Below are positions 21,001-43,048 of a DNA stretch of 64,000 nucleotides, piece by piece. Position 1 is the stretch's first letter. Each line of letters opens with the position of its first letter. Origin of the DNA: Scolanthus callimorphus (Eukaryota > Cnidaria > Anthozoa > Actiniaria > Edwardsiidae); contig CM066914.1 of assembly GCA_033964015.1 (NCBI GenBank), positions 11,523,831 to 11,587,830 on the forward strand, written 5' to 3'. The notes below the pieces were generated by a model, which ran no database searches, had not been told where the DNA came from, and saw only the letters and a program-made list of their open reading frames with translations. The translations under genes were made by a program, and so were the position numbers.

Positions 21001-24000
21001 GCATGTAAAAAAAGAAAGGCATAAAATCGAAGGACGAAACGGGTACCTCCCTGTTGAGTTTGGGCGGCTGTCAAACACGTGTTGCGAGAGCTTACACAGA
21101 CGAAAGCGATTCAATTACTGATCCAACATATGTCAGTAGCTCACATAAGTAGTACTTATGTCAATATATAAAAACCTTACTAGAACCTTAACAGAGTTAC
21201 TTTACAGGCATGGGGAGTATTTTAAATAAATAAAGAAACATACACTGAAGTAATGAAGTCATTTCTATACTATAAATTTCCAATGTGTCTGTGAGAGATA
21301 CTGAGACACACTGAGAAACAATTTTTGACACGCGCCTAGCCCTGAATAAATGGTAAATGGCCCGATTGTGCTCACTGTTTTATTCCCTTTACCCGCGTGT
21401 AGCCCTGACACAATACTTTACTCACCCTCGGGCAAATAACTCGGCTTTACTGCTAGACAGCAATCAGTACAGGATAACACCAACACGTACAGCCATGGGA
21501 AAGCACAACTTACTAATCTATGGAATCGATCGCCCTGGACAAAAAAGAGCACACTTTCAGGCCTCAAATAAGTCTGTTTTTGTTTTCTGGTCTCGAAAAA
21601 TCATTATTTGCATGTAAGGGAGCAGTCATTATTTAACAGGGGGTGACGGGGTTGCTTGCTGAGTGTTTTAGTGGCTCACGAATTTCGGCCCTCCCCCGGT
21701 TTTGTGAAATTTATTATCCTCCATTTTATGACCATCCCCCAGCAAGCATTGAGTGAAGTCAGGGTGAAGCATATAAAACCTTATCATTTTAGTCAGGGGA
21801 CTGTTTCCCCGGAGAAAATTTTGCAATTGAAGCATATGGCCGGAAAATGTCCAAAATGTTTAGAAAAATAAACTGGCTATAACCATGTCTAAAACTGTGA
21901 AAAATACACAAATAGGAGGCTTTGGGAAATAAGGAAAAAGAGACAAAAGACCCCGAGAAGTAGGAAACGATGCGTCTGGGTGAATTCTGCAACATAAAAA
22001 ATTTGGAGGCTCATCATTTCGTTGCCATGGAAGCGTTAATGTAAACAAAACATATGTCGAAACAAAGAACGGTCTATTGCTTGTTTCTTGAAAGTGGCTT
22101 GCTTTTCTGTGCATTAGCACGTGGGATACAGACCATTGAAGTAGACGCGGAGTGCGAACACGAAGAAAGCTATGAGGCTCCTTAAAGTAAAATGTCCAAA
22201 TACACCTAACAGAGTTATTTCAAGTTGTTTTTTTTTTCGCTAGATTATGGCTCGGTGCCCCTGACCGTGTAGGTGGGACAAAGTCACGAAAAGTCATGAA
22301 GAAAAATGTGAAGAAAAACCTTTATTACTCAGGATTTCGGGAATGGAAGGAGCAATAAAAATTACGGGGATTTGTAAAAAAAAATTGTTATCTATGGAAA
22401 TATAAATGTACGACGCTGTGCCTAATGATGCGCACAGTATTCCAGAGAGCAAAAACAGACTGAACACCAATGTTAATTAAACTAAGGACAGCGAAAAAAA
22501 CGAAAAAAACGACTGACCATTCTTCTGCCTTGATGAAGTAGTTAATAATTGATTGGGCCAATTACGAGTCGAAACTCTATCTTAGTTTCAAAACTCGAAA
22601 AACTCTGACGTGTTTTGCCTTGCGTTTATTTTTTCTCCTCTTTAAGAAGGCATTTCATTTATTTCTGGCAATGTCTATGTGGTCATTCAAAGTAGGAATT
22701 ATAATAACAGAAAAAAGCGCTATTTTGATTACTTAATTGTTTTATTCATTTTACGCAATGAAACATACATTTTATGAAAAACGTCCTGTGCGATAGGACC
22801 GTAGATGAACACACTAGTATTCCTGCAAATACTAGAACAAGCAGGCTATCCGTGAAGATATATGTGCACGAGATATCTTATTCCCTGCTCCCGTATTATA
22901 TTGTGTCACAACTACAATGACGGAAGGGGTATATCGTTTAAGGACAACAATCAAAACAACAAATCAACAAATTCGTAAAAGTAAAACTTACCATGATAAA
23001 GTTCTAGTTGGCCAAAGGAGCACTTTCCCTCTCTACATGAAAGGTGATCGCCTAGTGTATGATATAATCATGCTGATTATTACGTTCCACGAGTGACAAC
23101 CCGAGAACATCAAGCAGGTGGATTCCACCCTTATCCTATTCTACTGCATTGCCATTAACAAACACGTGATACAAAAGCGAATTGGGTGATTGTTAAAAAA
23201 GGCAAATTGTAACCTTCTGTACCATTGCGATAGCACAACTGTTTCAAAAGACGTTGTCGGTAGAGCGCACACCGCTAGGGAATATGGGTAAAGGGCTAGA
23301 ACGATTTGTAGATATCTCAAAGCACACGTTTGGTTCTTTTTGTTCTCTGATTCAGATTCATTTTCTTAGCACTTATTACGTTAAGCATACATAAAATTTA
23401 AATATTTGAAATGACAGGAAATATCTAAAGGCGGATTAGGAAAGGTTTTCAAAGAAGAAAAGAAAAGCGACTAAGTCAGGAGCCCAAAGTACATAAGTAT
23501 ATTTATAGAACTTTGCTAGTGAAACAAGAGTTAGTAAATTTGACTAGATTAAGGAAGTGTGATTTGAGGTGCTTTCGAAAGAAATTACACCATTTCCCCC
23601 GTAGTGTTGTTTGCCCCGGAGTGGGATACACGCTCACATGGCATGCAAGCATACGTTTTTTGGACCAGCATCAAATACCATCAGTAAAACTCTGAGACGT
23701 TCTACACTTGCTGGCAAAACCGTGATCTCGCAAATGTATTCCAACTTTAGAACTTATAGTTTTGAAATTTCTTAGTCGTTACGTGTCAGTATTTTATATA
23801 TATTTATGATATAGCTACAATAAAACGCGCGCTCTGATTGGCCAAAATCTATGCTCTATTTCACCGATAAAGTACTGGTTCTTCACCCCGCTATATCACA
23901 AAAGCATCTAATTTAGAACACAACTTTCTATGAGTTTATCGGCGAATAGAGCACATGATGTTTGGACAGACACTCGAACCGTTTTAAAATCACGAGCCGC

Positions 24001-24012
24001 ATGTGTCTCTCC
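21001..24012. other. Upstream region of the mosaic gene, little recognised
   Basis: AT-rich DNA with, apart from the possible exon at 22992-23032, no supported gene. A first exon with a signal peptide for the mosaic gene may lie here or further right but was not found. Confidence 0.4.
22992..23032 (-). CDS. Possible 41-base upstream exon of the mosaic gene
   Basis: The minus strand has an acceptor-like end (ttcatgtag), 41 bases open in one frame reading EGKCSFGQLELYH, and a perfect GTAAGT donor. It ends in phase 1, which matches the first discoidin exon at 20996 (the joined codon gives Glu before CYAPLG). It is too short to assign to a domain. The call rests on splice sites and phase alone. 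Confidence 0.35.
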
Positions 24013-24116
24013 CTTCCCTGCTAGCAGAGGCCTCTTTTCTCTGCATTTCGCTGGCTGAGGCTCGCGAATCTCAGCCAGCGAAATGCAGAGAAAAGAGGCC
24101 TCTGCTAGCAGGGAAG
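24013..24116. repeat. Near-perfect 46-bp-arm hairpin
   Basis: cttccctgctagcagaggcc, tcttttctctgcatttcgct, ggctga is mirrored after a 12-base loop (ggctcgcgaatc). A shorter degenerate relative (ccctgctagcagagg ... cctctgctagcaggg) is at 41018-41071, and end fragments at about 9666 and 10168. Probably a small nonautonomous element. Confidence 0.85.
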
Positions 24117-24289
24117 TCTCTCCCAACATCACGCGTGCTCTATTGCGCCGATAAAGTAATAGAAAGATTATTTTACCCTTCTTCGCTGCTAGCAAATGTT
24201 CCGATCTATCTTCTCCTCGCAAAAAGGAACTATTTTTTTGCCATCAGTTCAGAAGCCGCTGCGCTATATCATACAGCTCTTTTCAGGGG

Positions 24290-24430
24290 CTTGAGAAAGG
24301 GAGGTCACATCTGTACAAATGTATGGTGCCCCTTTCCAGCTTTTCCGACTTTTTTTTTGTTTACTTATTTTACTTCAAAAAATTGGGATCACAGACATCC
24401 CAGGACCCCCCTGGCTACGCCCCTGTCTTT
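24290..24430. repeat. Dispersed repeat family F (ggctacgccc), copy 1
   Basis: Contains tcacatctgtacaaatgtat, tggtgcccctttccagc and ends ccccctggctacgcccctg. It matches, inverted, the sequence at 54387-54556, and more weakly 28363-28512. Probably a MITE. Confidence 0.6.
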
Positions 24431-25418
24431 TGAAGAACAGGGAGGTATCAGCAAAATAGGATGTTTAGTTTCTACCCATACTGCCATACGGCCGACAACT
24501 TTTATTCATTTAGCCGTATCTTGTTTTTAGAATATTTGTTATTTTATAATTATAAATTATACCTTTTATTGCAAGAGCATTGCGACTTAGTGAAATGCTC
24601 CGAAAACATCATCCAAATTATTCTTACTGTATAAAAGAAATATAGTCGGCTGAAATCTATTTATTATTATATATTTCTTCATTATTTGACAGGATTATTA
24701 TCTTTGAATAACTCTAATTTGGAGCGAGAGTTGAACAAACCAGCTACTCCAAACTGTCATAAATTAATAATTCTGATTAACTTCTAGACGGGTTCTAGTG
24801 CAGCATAAAATACATTAAATATTTAAGCGTGGCAGACTACTTTGCTCCCAACTCAAAACTAAGCAATAATTTACACCATTGCTATTTCAGAAAATTTTAT
24901 ACAAATCATTATAATCACGCATTATAATCCTCGATCCGTGTTGAGTTTACGGTGCAGTGAAAACTGGGTTTTCGTCTGCGAACAACACATTCTACTGAAA
25001 AGAATCGCCCATTGAAAAATAAATAATATCTCGAATAAGCGGCATGTGAACGCTAAATAGTTTTCCTGTTTTTGTCATGTCAGTTTATTTTTATTTTTTG
25101 TCATACGAAACCCCAGAATAAACAGAAAATTGGACACCACAGTGTACCAAGATTGAATATTTTAGTTCTTGGTTTTTGAACAAGTAATCCGTTTACCAAA
25201 CTTTGCGGCTGTACTAATTTGCAGTTGAGTAGGGAGCATGTGATCCTCCTTCGCGCACGTCCGCGGAAAAAAAATTATTCACGTCCTTAGTTTAACCAAA
25301 ACATGTCAACCTATATATCGTTGGAAAGCTTATAGAATTTAATAAATATATTTTAAACATTTGGGTGTGACGTTTTCAAGAGCTAACGCCGCCGTACAGC
25401 TTGACCTTGGCTCCCGAG

Positions 25419-26413
25419 TAAGGGGTGGACCATTAGAAATTGGGGGAGGGGGGGTGGCAATATTTTTGCGTATGAATTTTTTTTCCGGTGATCAAGTTGT
25501 GCAAGACTCGAAGGCCATGTACGAATTTCGTCGGCAGACACACACACACAACATATCTTGTAGTCATAACACGTTATGTACATATATACGGAAACTTGTC
25601 AGAGTGAGAAGCATAGACAGCTGGACAGTGGATATATAGCGTGGCGTTCCGTTCCCACAGGCCACCCAAATCCTATTGCTGTATGTATATGCATCAACCC
25701 AAGTTTCTTATACCATATTTATGTTGGTTCAGAAATGGAGTAAGAAAATCCTGTTCCTCTATGTATATGTACAACAAATTTCCTTATGCTATATTTATAT
25801 AGGGTATTGCATTTGTCTATCGTTGCGCGCTAAGCGCGTCCGATTTTTGATAAACGCATTTTATCAAGCCTCAGAGAAAGGATAGATCAACATTCCGCCT
25901 TATGTATATAGTAAACAAAGCCTGTAGGTTTTATTATTTATGCGCGCAACTGCGCGCCGCAAATGACGAAATTATTATTATTCATTTGCGTGAAGCAGTC
26001 CAAATGACGAATTGCTATACTTGCAACGTCGAAGTCACGCTTACCTAAGTGTTCTTTCTTTGAACATAGTGACTGCCTGCCAGGTCTATCACTGCAGGGC
26101 ATTTTTGGGAGAGTTTGTTTTCCTTGGCAAGACACTTGTTCTTGTAAGGCAATGTCTTTGCTGCGCGCGCAGAAATTTTTGGTCTCTCCTTTCAGGACTT
26201 CAGGTTTCGCTACTTCATCCAGACTGCTTTCGTTTTTAAATAAATATGGAGCCTCAGACATCTTTTAACGAGAGCCCAAGGCATGTCTTTGTAGGATTTT
26301 TATTTTCTAGCTTGAATCTCTGCAAGATTCTTTTTTCGGAAGGATGGCCTTGCGCGAATTTTTTTTTGGGAATTGCCACCCCCCCTCCCCCACTTTCTAA
26401 TGGTCCACCCCTA
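25419..26413. mobile_element. MITE-like element family C, copy 2
   Basis: Left end taaggggtggaccattagaa and right end tttctaatggtccacccct are inverted repeats. The inner segment cctgccaggtctatcactgc agggcatttttggg is the reverse complement of one in the copy at 14080-14669. About 1 kb; the middle carries unrelated AT-rich sequence. Confidence 0.78.
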
Positions 26414-28146
26414 ACACATTGGCCGTTTTCACACTAGAAGACGAACAAATCGTCTGGACGGACAAATCGTCAGACAAGTTCCGGAACGCGATCGTGCCAA
26501 TCGTCTCCCTTGAATAATACGATTTCGTTCCGGAAACAATCATGCTGCCAATGAGAAGGCGCTAAATTCGTCATCCAATGATAGGAGGCCCCGAAGCTCC
26601 GCCTTTGGGACTGACGTTTTTGATTGATAGGACTGAGAATCCTAGTGAGTGTCATGTCCCCAGGGTGATACCCTGCGAGCAGTGATTTCCTCCTCTCTTA
26701 GGCCGGCGGCTCACCAGGGTGATGTTTCAGCAAGAAACAGAGACTAGAATCACTGAGGCAAAACAAACTACAGTGAAATAACCTAAATACGACTTCAAAC
26801 TTGGTTCGAAAACACGGAAACTTCACCCTGGGACCAGCGTAGAATCTCACTGAACTTGCTAAGTTTCACTCCTCAGAGTAGGAAACGGGTAGAGGGGAAA
26901 GAAAATACAACACGCTGCATTAAAATTCTTCTTTACTTCCACCCTATTTTTCTACATTAACCATATGAATGACTTAACGTAATGCTATTGAAGGACATAA
27001 ATTCATTGTATTCTTCTTTGGTTTTCGCATCCTAATTATCAGATGACTTGTATTACCTAAACATTTGTGGTGACGTCAAGGAAAAGAGGTGGAAAAATGT
27101 TACCGGCCTCAACAAATCAAGAACCAATCAAATACACACGTGGCATAACAACAAGTTATATTGCATCGTTTTTGAATACAAAATAGATCACCCGAGTAGA
27201 TGTTAGGCCTACGGCAAACGCCGAACTTCAGTCGCTCTTCTTCTGTCGAACCTTTCCTTTTTCAAACTCTGGCACGACGTTTACCGTAGGCCTTTAGTGG
27301 CATCCTAAATGGATACAATACTGATCCCTGTCACTTACATAGGAGAATTAGGGCACTTGTTTAGAACATTTTTTCAATTCTTGACACCGTATTATTAAAC
27401 AACATGTATGTTGAATAACTGATGCAACAAATGCAACAACAAAGAATTGATTCTGTCGTAGGGGATAAAACCGCATAGAACAGGATTAAACTATTTTAGT
27501 TTGCATTTGTCGCCGCAACTTTTCTCGTTCAAGTTGTAATTCCAAATCTCCAGTCTTACGATTTCTCTGTAAACTTCAAAATCAAGCTACGAGATATTCA
27601 AATATATTTGAATCTAATGCAATATCACGCGACAAAATTCGCAGTTGTGTCGTGCGCGCAAAGTATAACACGGACAATGCGCCTTCATTTGTGGCGACTA
27701 AATGTTCATATCCAGACGTCATTTGGCGACTAAATTTGACAGAACAGCTAATCTAGTAGAAATACTCTAGCGACAAAAATGATTCAACTTGGCGACCACA
27801 CGGGAAATACTCGAGCGACAAATACTATAGCAGCAAAGTTTTACAACTTGGCGACCACTTTTATAATGATTACGAGCCATCTAGCGACTTGATAAAATAG
27901 TTCATGTCGAGCTCTGGCCGGCCTCCGTTTGCTCCTTGTTTGATGACTTATTGCTACATTAAATATGCCATTTTAGCGACCGACTCCATTCATTTACAAT
28001 TCTCTTTAGTATGCGTTGACGTGATTGTTTATTAGGTGTATCTTCTCTTCCCGACATGACCATGTAACCAACCGCTTGTTGGTTCACCATGAGGGATGCT
28101 AGCGCGGTGATGCGGCTTGTCTGGCATAGTGTCTTTTACATTAAGA
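26414..28146. other. Intergenic stretch between SRP54 and the mosaic gene
   Basis: No gene was supported. A hairpin-like pair taggcctacggcaaacg / cgtttaccgtaggcct bounds 27204-27294. At about 27690-27900 a degenerate phrase (ttggcgac, tagcgacaaa) recurs about eight times at irregular spacing. The rest shows nothing recognisable. Confidence 0.4.
28028..28033 (-). terminator. Likely polyadenylation signal of SRP54
   Basis: AATAAA on the minus strand about 114 bases after the SRP54 stop codon. It is the first canonical hexamer downstream that I noted. Confidence 0.5.
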
Positions 28147-38306
<10,160 letters not shown>

Positions 38307-39463
38307 ATGGCGGCTGCAGTGGACAGAGTTGTGCGTTTTGTGGTTTCACAAGAAACAAGCTGCTAAAGTGCTCTAGATGCAAAAATGTATCTTACTGCAA
38401 CAAAGAGTGCCAAAGATCGCACTGGAGGAAGCATAAAACAATCTGCAAGCAAGAAAATGTCTCATCTGATAAGAAAACTATTGTTCAACCAGAGAAGACG
38501 TTGTTTCCGAAACCAGTTTCAAAAGACAACAGCAGCATCGCAGAGTTTGTAATTCATGAACTAAATAAGAGTGGATTTTGTGTTATTGATGATCTGTTGA
38601 TTAATAAGACTGCAAATGAGTTGCTAAAAGAGGTCAACACCCTGTATGAATCTGGTGTTTTCAAGGATGGCTTGTTGAGTGGGGGACGAACTGCTTCCGA
38701 CGACAGGCAAAAATATCAGGAGAAGGGATTCGGAGTGACAAGATAGCATGGATTGAGGGTTATGAGCCTGGAGTTACCCATATTGGTAAACTGTTACATT
38801 CCTATGATGCGCTTGTTAAGGCGTTGTAATATCAATAATAGTCTGGGTGGGTATAACATACAGGGGCGCACTAAAGCCATGGTTGCATGTTACCCAGGGC
38901 GTGGAACACATTATGGGTATCATGTTGACAACCCTGATGGGGATGGAAGGTGCTTAACTGTCATACTCTACCTCAATAAACACTGGAAAGAGAGTGATGG
39001 TGGCAAACTAAGGATTCACAGAGATGGCTATCACATTGATGTTGAACCCATTTTCAACAGGGTTCTCTTGTTTTGGTCAGACAGCAGAAATCCACATGAG
39101 GTTTTACCATCAAATGCACCCAGATTTGCAATAACTGTGTGGTACTTTGACCAAGAAGAGCGGCAGCAAGCTAAGGAACTTAAAAAGTATAGAGAAATGG
39201 GAGAATTTGGAGTAGAAGTTGCTATGAAGGATGTAGAGGCAAAGCAAATGCAGAGGGATGTTGCTAAGACAAAGCTAGATGAGGAATCAGAGGAACTTGT
39301 GAAGAAAATGTTGTCTGATGATGAACTTGATGCAATGGCGGTATTGATGAGGCAATCAGATAATCCCTCAGCATTCTTTAAAAAATATGGCATAGTCCCA
39401 AGTATTCAGGATGCACTTGCTAGAATACTCACAAGAAAAAACACAGAGCAAGATAGAAAGTAA
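38307..39463 (+). CDS. EGLN1: HIF prolyl hydroxylase with MYND zinc finger (EGLN/PHD type), intronless
   Basis: 2-oxoglutarate/Fe(II) dioxygenase that hydroxylates HIF-alpha prolines when oxygen is present. The MYND finger follows the start (CAFCGFTRNKLLKCSRCKN, then SYCNKECQRSHWRKHKTIC). The catalytic part shows INKTANELLKEVNTLYESG, DKIAWIEGYEPG, GRTKAMVACYPG, then iron ligands H and D in YHVDNPDGDGRC, the distal H in SRNPHEV, and the 2-oxoglutarate Arg in PRFAITVWYFD. No intron is needed. Three indels must be corrected: one base short at about 38325 (before the MYND), one short in the GGG run at about 38724, and one extra near 38812. The start could also be ATG at 38256, in the same frame. 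A charged C-terminal tail of about 95 residues extends past the family's usual end. Assignment to EGLN1 rather than another paralogue is inferred from the MYND finger. Confidence 0.9.
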
Positions 39464-39896
39464 TCAGGGATCAATCCCAGCAAGGCTTTCAAAATGGAGT
39501 GGGCATATGCTCCATAAAACTACTAAACATTTTTTTTCATACGCTTTGCAATACTTGGTGAGAAAGAGGCCTTGTTTCAAGATTTTTAATATGGTATATG
39601 GTTTTCCATGTGCAGTCTGTTACTACATTGGTAGTAGTGGAAATGTTAGGCCTAGTACAAACATAGATCCTATACTAGAATTAAATTCTAGTCACATCAA
39701 TTTATTCTGCTGCATTTCTGTTGTCTGATATACAAAACTCATTTTGAAGGATATGGAGCAATAGTTTAATGCAACAAATCATGAAAAAGAAGGGGGTAAC
39801 AAGTCTGTTTTTAAGAACGAAAGAAGTGTTTCAAAGTAGCAATTATGTTCCACTCTAGTTTGAGTTCCTAATGCAAACAAGCCCAAAACAATAGCC
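39464..39896. other. Probable 3' untranslated region of the EGLN gene
   Basis: AT-rich DNA after the stop codon with no other gene. No strong polyadenylation hexamer was noted close to the stop. Confidence 0.35.
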
Positions 39897-40283
39897 TTAA
39901 AGGGGCTGTGTCACGATTTTAGCACACTTTTGGTGATGTAAAAAACATACAAATAACTAATGGATAGCCAAAATACTAGTCTAGGTTTGTTAAATAGCCC
40001 TTTAACTACAAATCGAACATGATTGCAGGCTTCATGGACCTATTTCAGAGCAGATGGAAACGGATTGCAACAATGAGTTTTTGAAATCTTGTCAGGATGA
40101 CAAGTTTTCAAAGTTTGAATTTACATCAAAATTTGCTTGTAATCGGCCGTCTTGTCGCTAAAACTTGCCTACATAGCCTTTTAGGCTAATACCAAGTGAC
40201 ATAAGTGATTTGGGGATGATTACATACAAATTTAGAGCTGTGTTCACAAATTTATTCAAATGACCGTGACACAGCCCCTTTAA
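39897..40283. mobile_element. MITE-like element with TTAA ends, family G
   Basis: Inverted ends ttaaaggggctgtgtcacga and ccgtgacacagcccctttaa enclose about 385 bp with TTAA at both edges, as in TTAA-inserting DNA transposons. No coding part. Confidence 0.82.
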
Positions 40284-40433
40284 CTAACTAAACAATAGGA
40301 AATCGACATTTGGTGCAACTAGAATTAGGATCAAAGTTTTGCACTAGGCCTTAGAGACATATTAATAGTTTTAACTCAACCAAAACAAGCTTTTTACTAC
40401 AACAGCACAAAAACAGAAAATTACAATTTAGTA

Positions 40434-40592
40434 CAGTAAACACCCACATATAAGAACAGCTCATTTCAGGGTCAGCCTGAATAGAACTTCTGTATATATG
40501 TACTGTAAGGTTCTTGTAAAACAGGTATCTAAATGACAATTTCAGCCTGATGTTCTTAATCCATGTGTTCTTATATACGGGTGTTTGCTGTA
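40434..40592. mobile_element. Short inverted-repeat element, about 160 bp
   Basis: Ends tacagtaaacacccacatat, aagaac and gttcttatatacgggtgttt, gctgta. Inner cagcctgaa / ttcagcctg. Intergenic between the EGLN gene and SARNP. Confidence 0.78.
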
Positions 40593-42126
40593 GTTGCAAT
40601 GCCTTCTAAATTTTGACCAAAATTCTGCCCTGTAGTTTTTGTATAAACCCAGGGGATCCTCTCATATTACAGGGGTAGGGATGTACATTGTAGTAAAGTA
40701 ATTTTGATTAATTGGTAATAATAAAGACCAAAATCATCAAATTGTGTCCTGCATGTTAGTGGTATATTTTTGCACAGCAATAGAAAAAAAAACTCTCTGG
40801 TGCAAAGGGCATGCTGCTGTAAGATGCCATTTTTTCCAAAAATCATGGTTTTAACAAATACCCAAAAGATATCATGTACCATGATTTTAACTCATAAAAG
40901 ATATGAGAGCATCCCTACCCAAAAATATTGGAGTAACCCCTCTAGGTGTATAAAATGATTATCTAATACATGATCTTGGCACATCACAGAATATATTTGA
41001 AATCATTTAGTGTGCTCCCCTGCTAGCAGAGGGCCCAGCAAAATACAGAGAAGAGGCCTCTGCTAGCAGGGAATTAGTGTGCGAAAGAGAACTTACAAGA
41101 ATTTATAATATAATACAATAACATTAAATATGGTTAGGAAGTATGAGTTTAAAAATTGTACTGTGAAAACGTAATCTCAATTCCAACTGATTTATCTAAT
41201 GTGACTGATTTTTGTGGTGCAGCAAACTAAAGGAATAAAATACTTGTCTTTATGTATAAATGCTTTAGAACAGGTGATTAAAACTTCCACTGCGTAATTC
41301 TAGAAAAGATCCATGCCTCCATCACAGAGGGAATTGGAAACACCAGAGGGGTGCCTCTAATTTCACATACAATCACACCTATATTTTTCATTGGACATTC
41401 CTAAGGGAATGGTTATTGTTTGAAATTGTAACACAAAAAATGGGGACTCCTTAAGTACATCCTTAAGTGTCCAACAAGATCTTGGCTTTTATAAAACAAA
41501 ATTCTATGTATTCAGAAGGATTGAAGAAATCCATTTAATTCCAGCCACTGGGTCTATGTTTAATATGTTAATGTGCCAGTGAGTGATAGTTCCCAGTTTT
41601 GCATTGCAAAGTACGTTCAAGGTTGTTTTACTCCAGATTAGCTCAGAGAGCTCATTGTAATTTTACAATACACAGGAAAACATTAAAAAACCATGCAAGG
41701 TTTTCCAATGTTAGAGATATAGGATAACGATATTTCCCATAAGTTGAACAGTTTCTGTTCATGGGAACTGTTTTGATACATTGTAATCCAAAGTAAAAAT
41801 ATGTTAAAACAAGTCTCTAAGATGGGATGTTTGTCTTTACCCATGAATGTTCAGTGCATGAGATTAGGTTTTTTCCTTGATATCTGCACGCCCACTAGGA
41901 ATGCCTATATTGTATGTAAAAAATCCTCTCATATGACGATAACAAAAAGCCTATGCTATACTCCAAACCTCTCGGCACGCTTTTTCTTCTTTATCTGTGT
42001 AAGGAATAAACAGGAGATTAGAATATGTTAGTGTAGGAGGACTTGATAAGAAGCAGTAATAAAAGACAAGTTTAGGACTTGGATGGTTCATGCAACATTT
42101 TGGAACAACTGGGAGACTCAATTCTT
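40593..42126. other. Intergenic stretch between converging EGLN and SARNP genes
   Basis: AT-rich with a degenerate hairpin at 41018-41071 (ccctgctagcagagg / cctctgctagcaggg). No gene was found; short open frames lack family resemblance. Confidence 0.45.
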
Positions 42127-42868
42127 AAAGTGCCACTCAAGGCTGAAATTGTAATGGTCTATTTTATTGGCCATTCAAAACAAGCAAGAATGCTGTTTAT
42201 TTGACATTGATAGCTCTCTTATTTTAAGAGATATTCAATATTTTTACTGCAAATTAGCAAAAAATGATGTCATCACAAGAATGGCACGGTACACAAGAAG
42301 TCAGCAATGTTTTATCTTTAAACTTGGTAACAGCAAAGAAGCACCAACAACTCAAACATCCATATGCTAATTAGCATTACCATGGTAACAAGTTTGGCTC
42401 TAGAAGTGATTCTTGAAAAATAGGTAAAATCTCTGAAATATTCCTAAGTTGTGAAAGCATTTGAAACTTCCTGGTTTGTTTGTTAACACAACTCAGAGTA
42501 TTTTGCCAAAGTTTGTTGGACTTCACTTGTAGGTGAATAAGTTTCAGATTTTTCCTATTTTTAAATAGACAGCCCTAGTGTCAATAGTGTTACCATGGTA
42601 ATGGAAAGAAACATATCAGTCGTTGTGGTTTTAGCCCTTCTTTGTTGTTACAATGTTTCAAGCGAATCCACACTGTGCCAAACAGAATAATACACAAAAC
42701 TTTGTTGGCGTCTTGTGCTCCAGTCTCTTTGTGACATCTTTTTTCCTAATTTGCATAAAGAGAAAACATTGCATATCTCTTGAACTAAAAGAGATATCAA
42801 TGCCAAATTTATTTTGAATGGGCATTCAAATAAGTCATTAAAATTTCAGCCTTGAGGGGCACTTTAAA
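42127..42868. mobile_element. MITE-like element with TTAA ends, about 740 bp
   Basis: Ends ttaaagtgccactcaaggct, gaaatt and aatttcagccttgaggggca, ctttaa are inverted with TTAA at both edges. Inner sequences (aagagatattcaatatt / aagagatatcaatgcc; ggccattcaaaacaa / gggcattcaaataa) are also partly inverted. Downstream of the SARNP stop. Confidence 0.85.
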
Positions 42869-43048
42869 GTGTCACTAGTATGGTACCTAATTTGTCACTA
42901 AATCAAATTCCACCAAATCTGGAACACAAGTGCTAGACATGATGATCTTCTTCAGGTAAGTGACAAATTAGGGACTTGCAGCACTTTTAAAAGGCCACTT
43001 TCAAGGCTAGAAGAAACTACAATAATACTGTCTGGAAATGTTGTTATT

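Noticed and set aside
24003..24530. 175-codon open frame on the plus strand
   Set aside because: It crosses the hairpin at 24013-24116 and a dispersed repeat. The encoded peptide mirrors itself because of the hairpin.
27690..27900. Repeated ttggcgac/tagcgaca phrases as a protein-binding array
   Set aside because: Spacing is irregular and copies are very degenerate. It is more simply a decayed tandem repeat.
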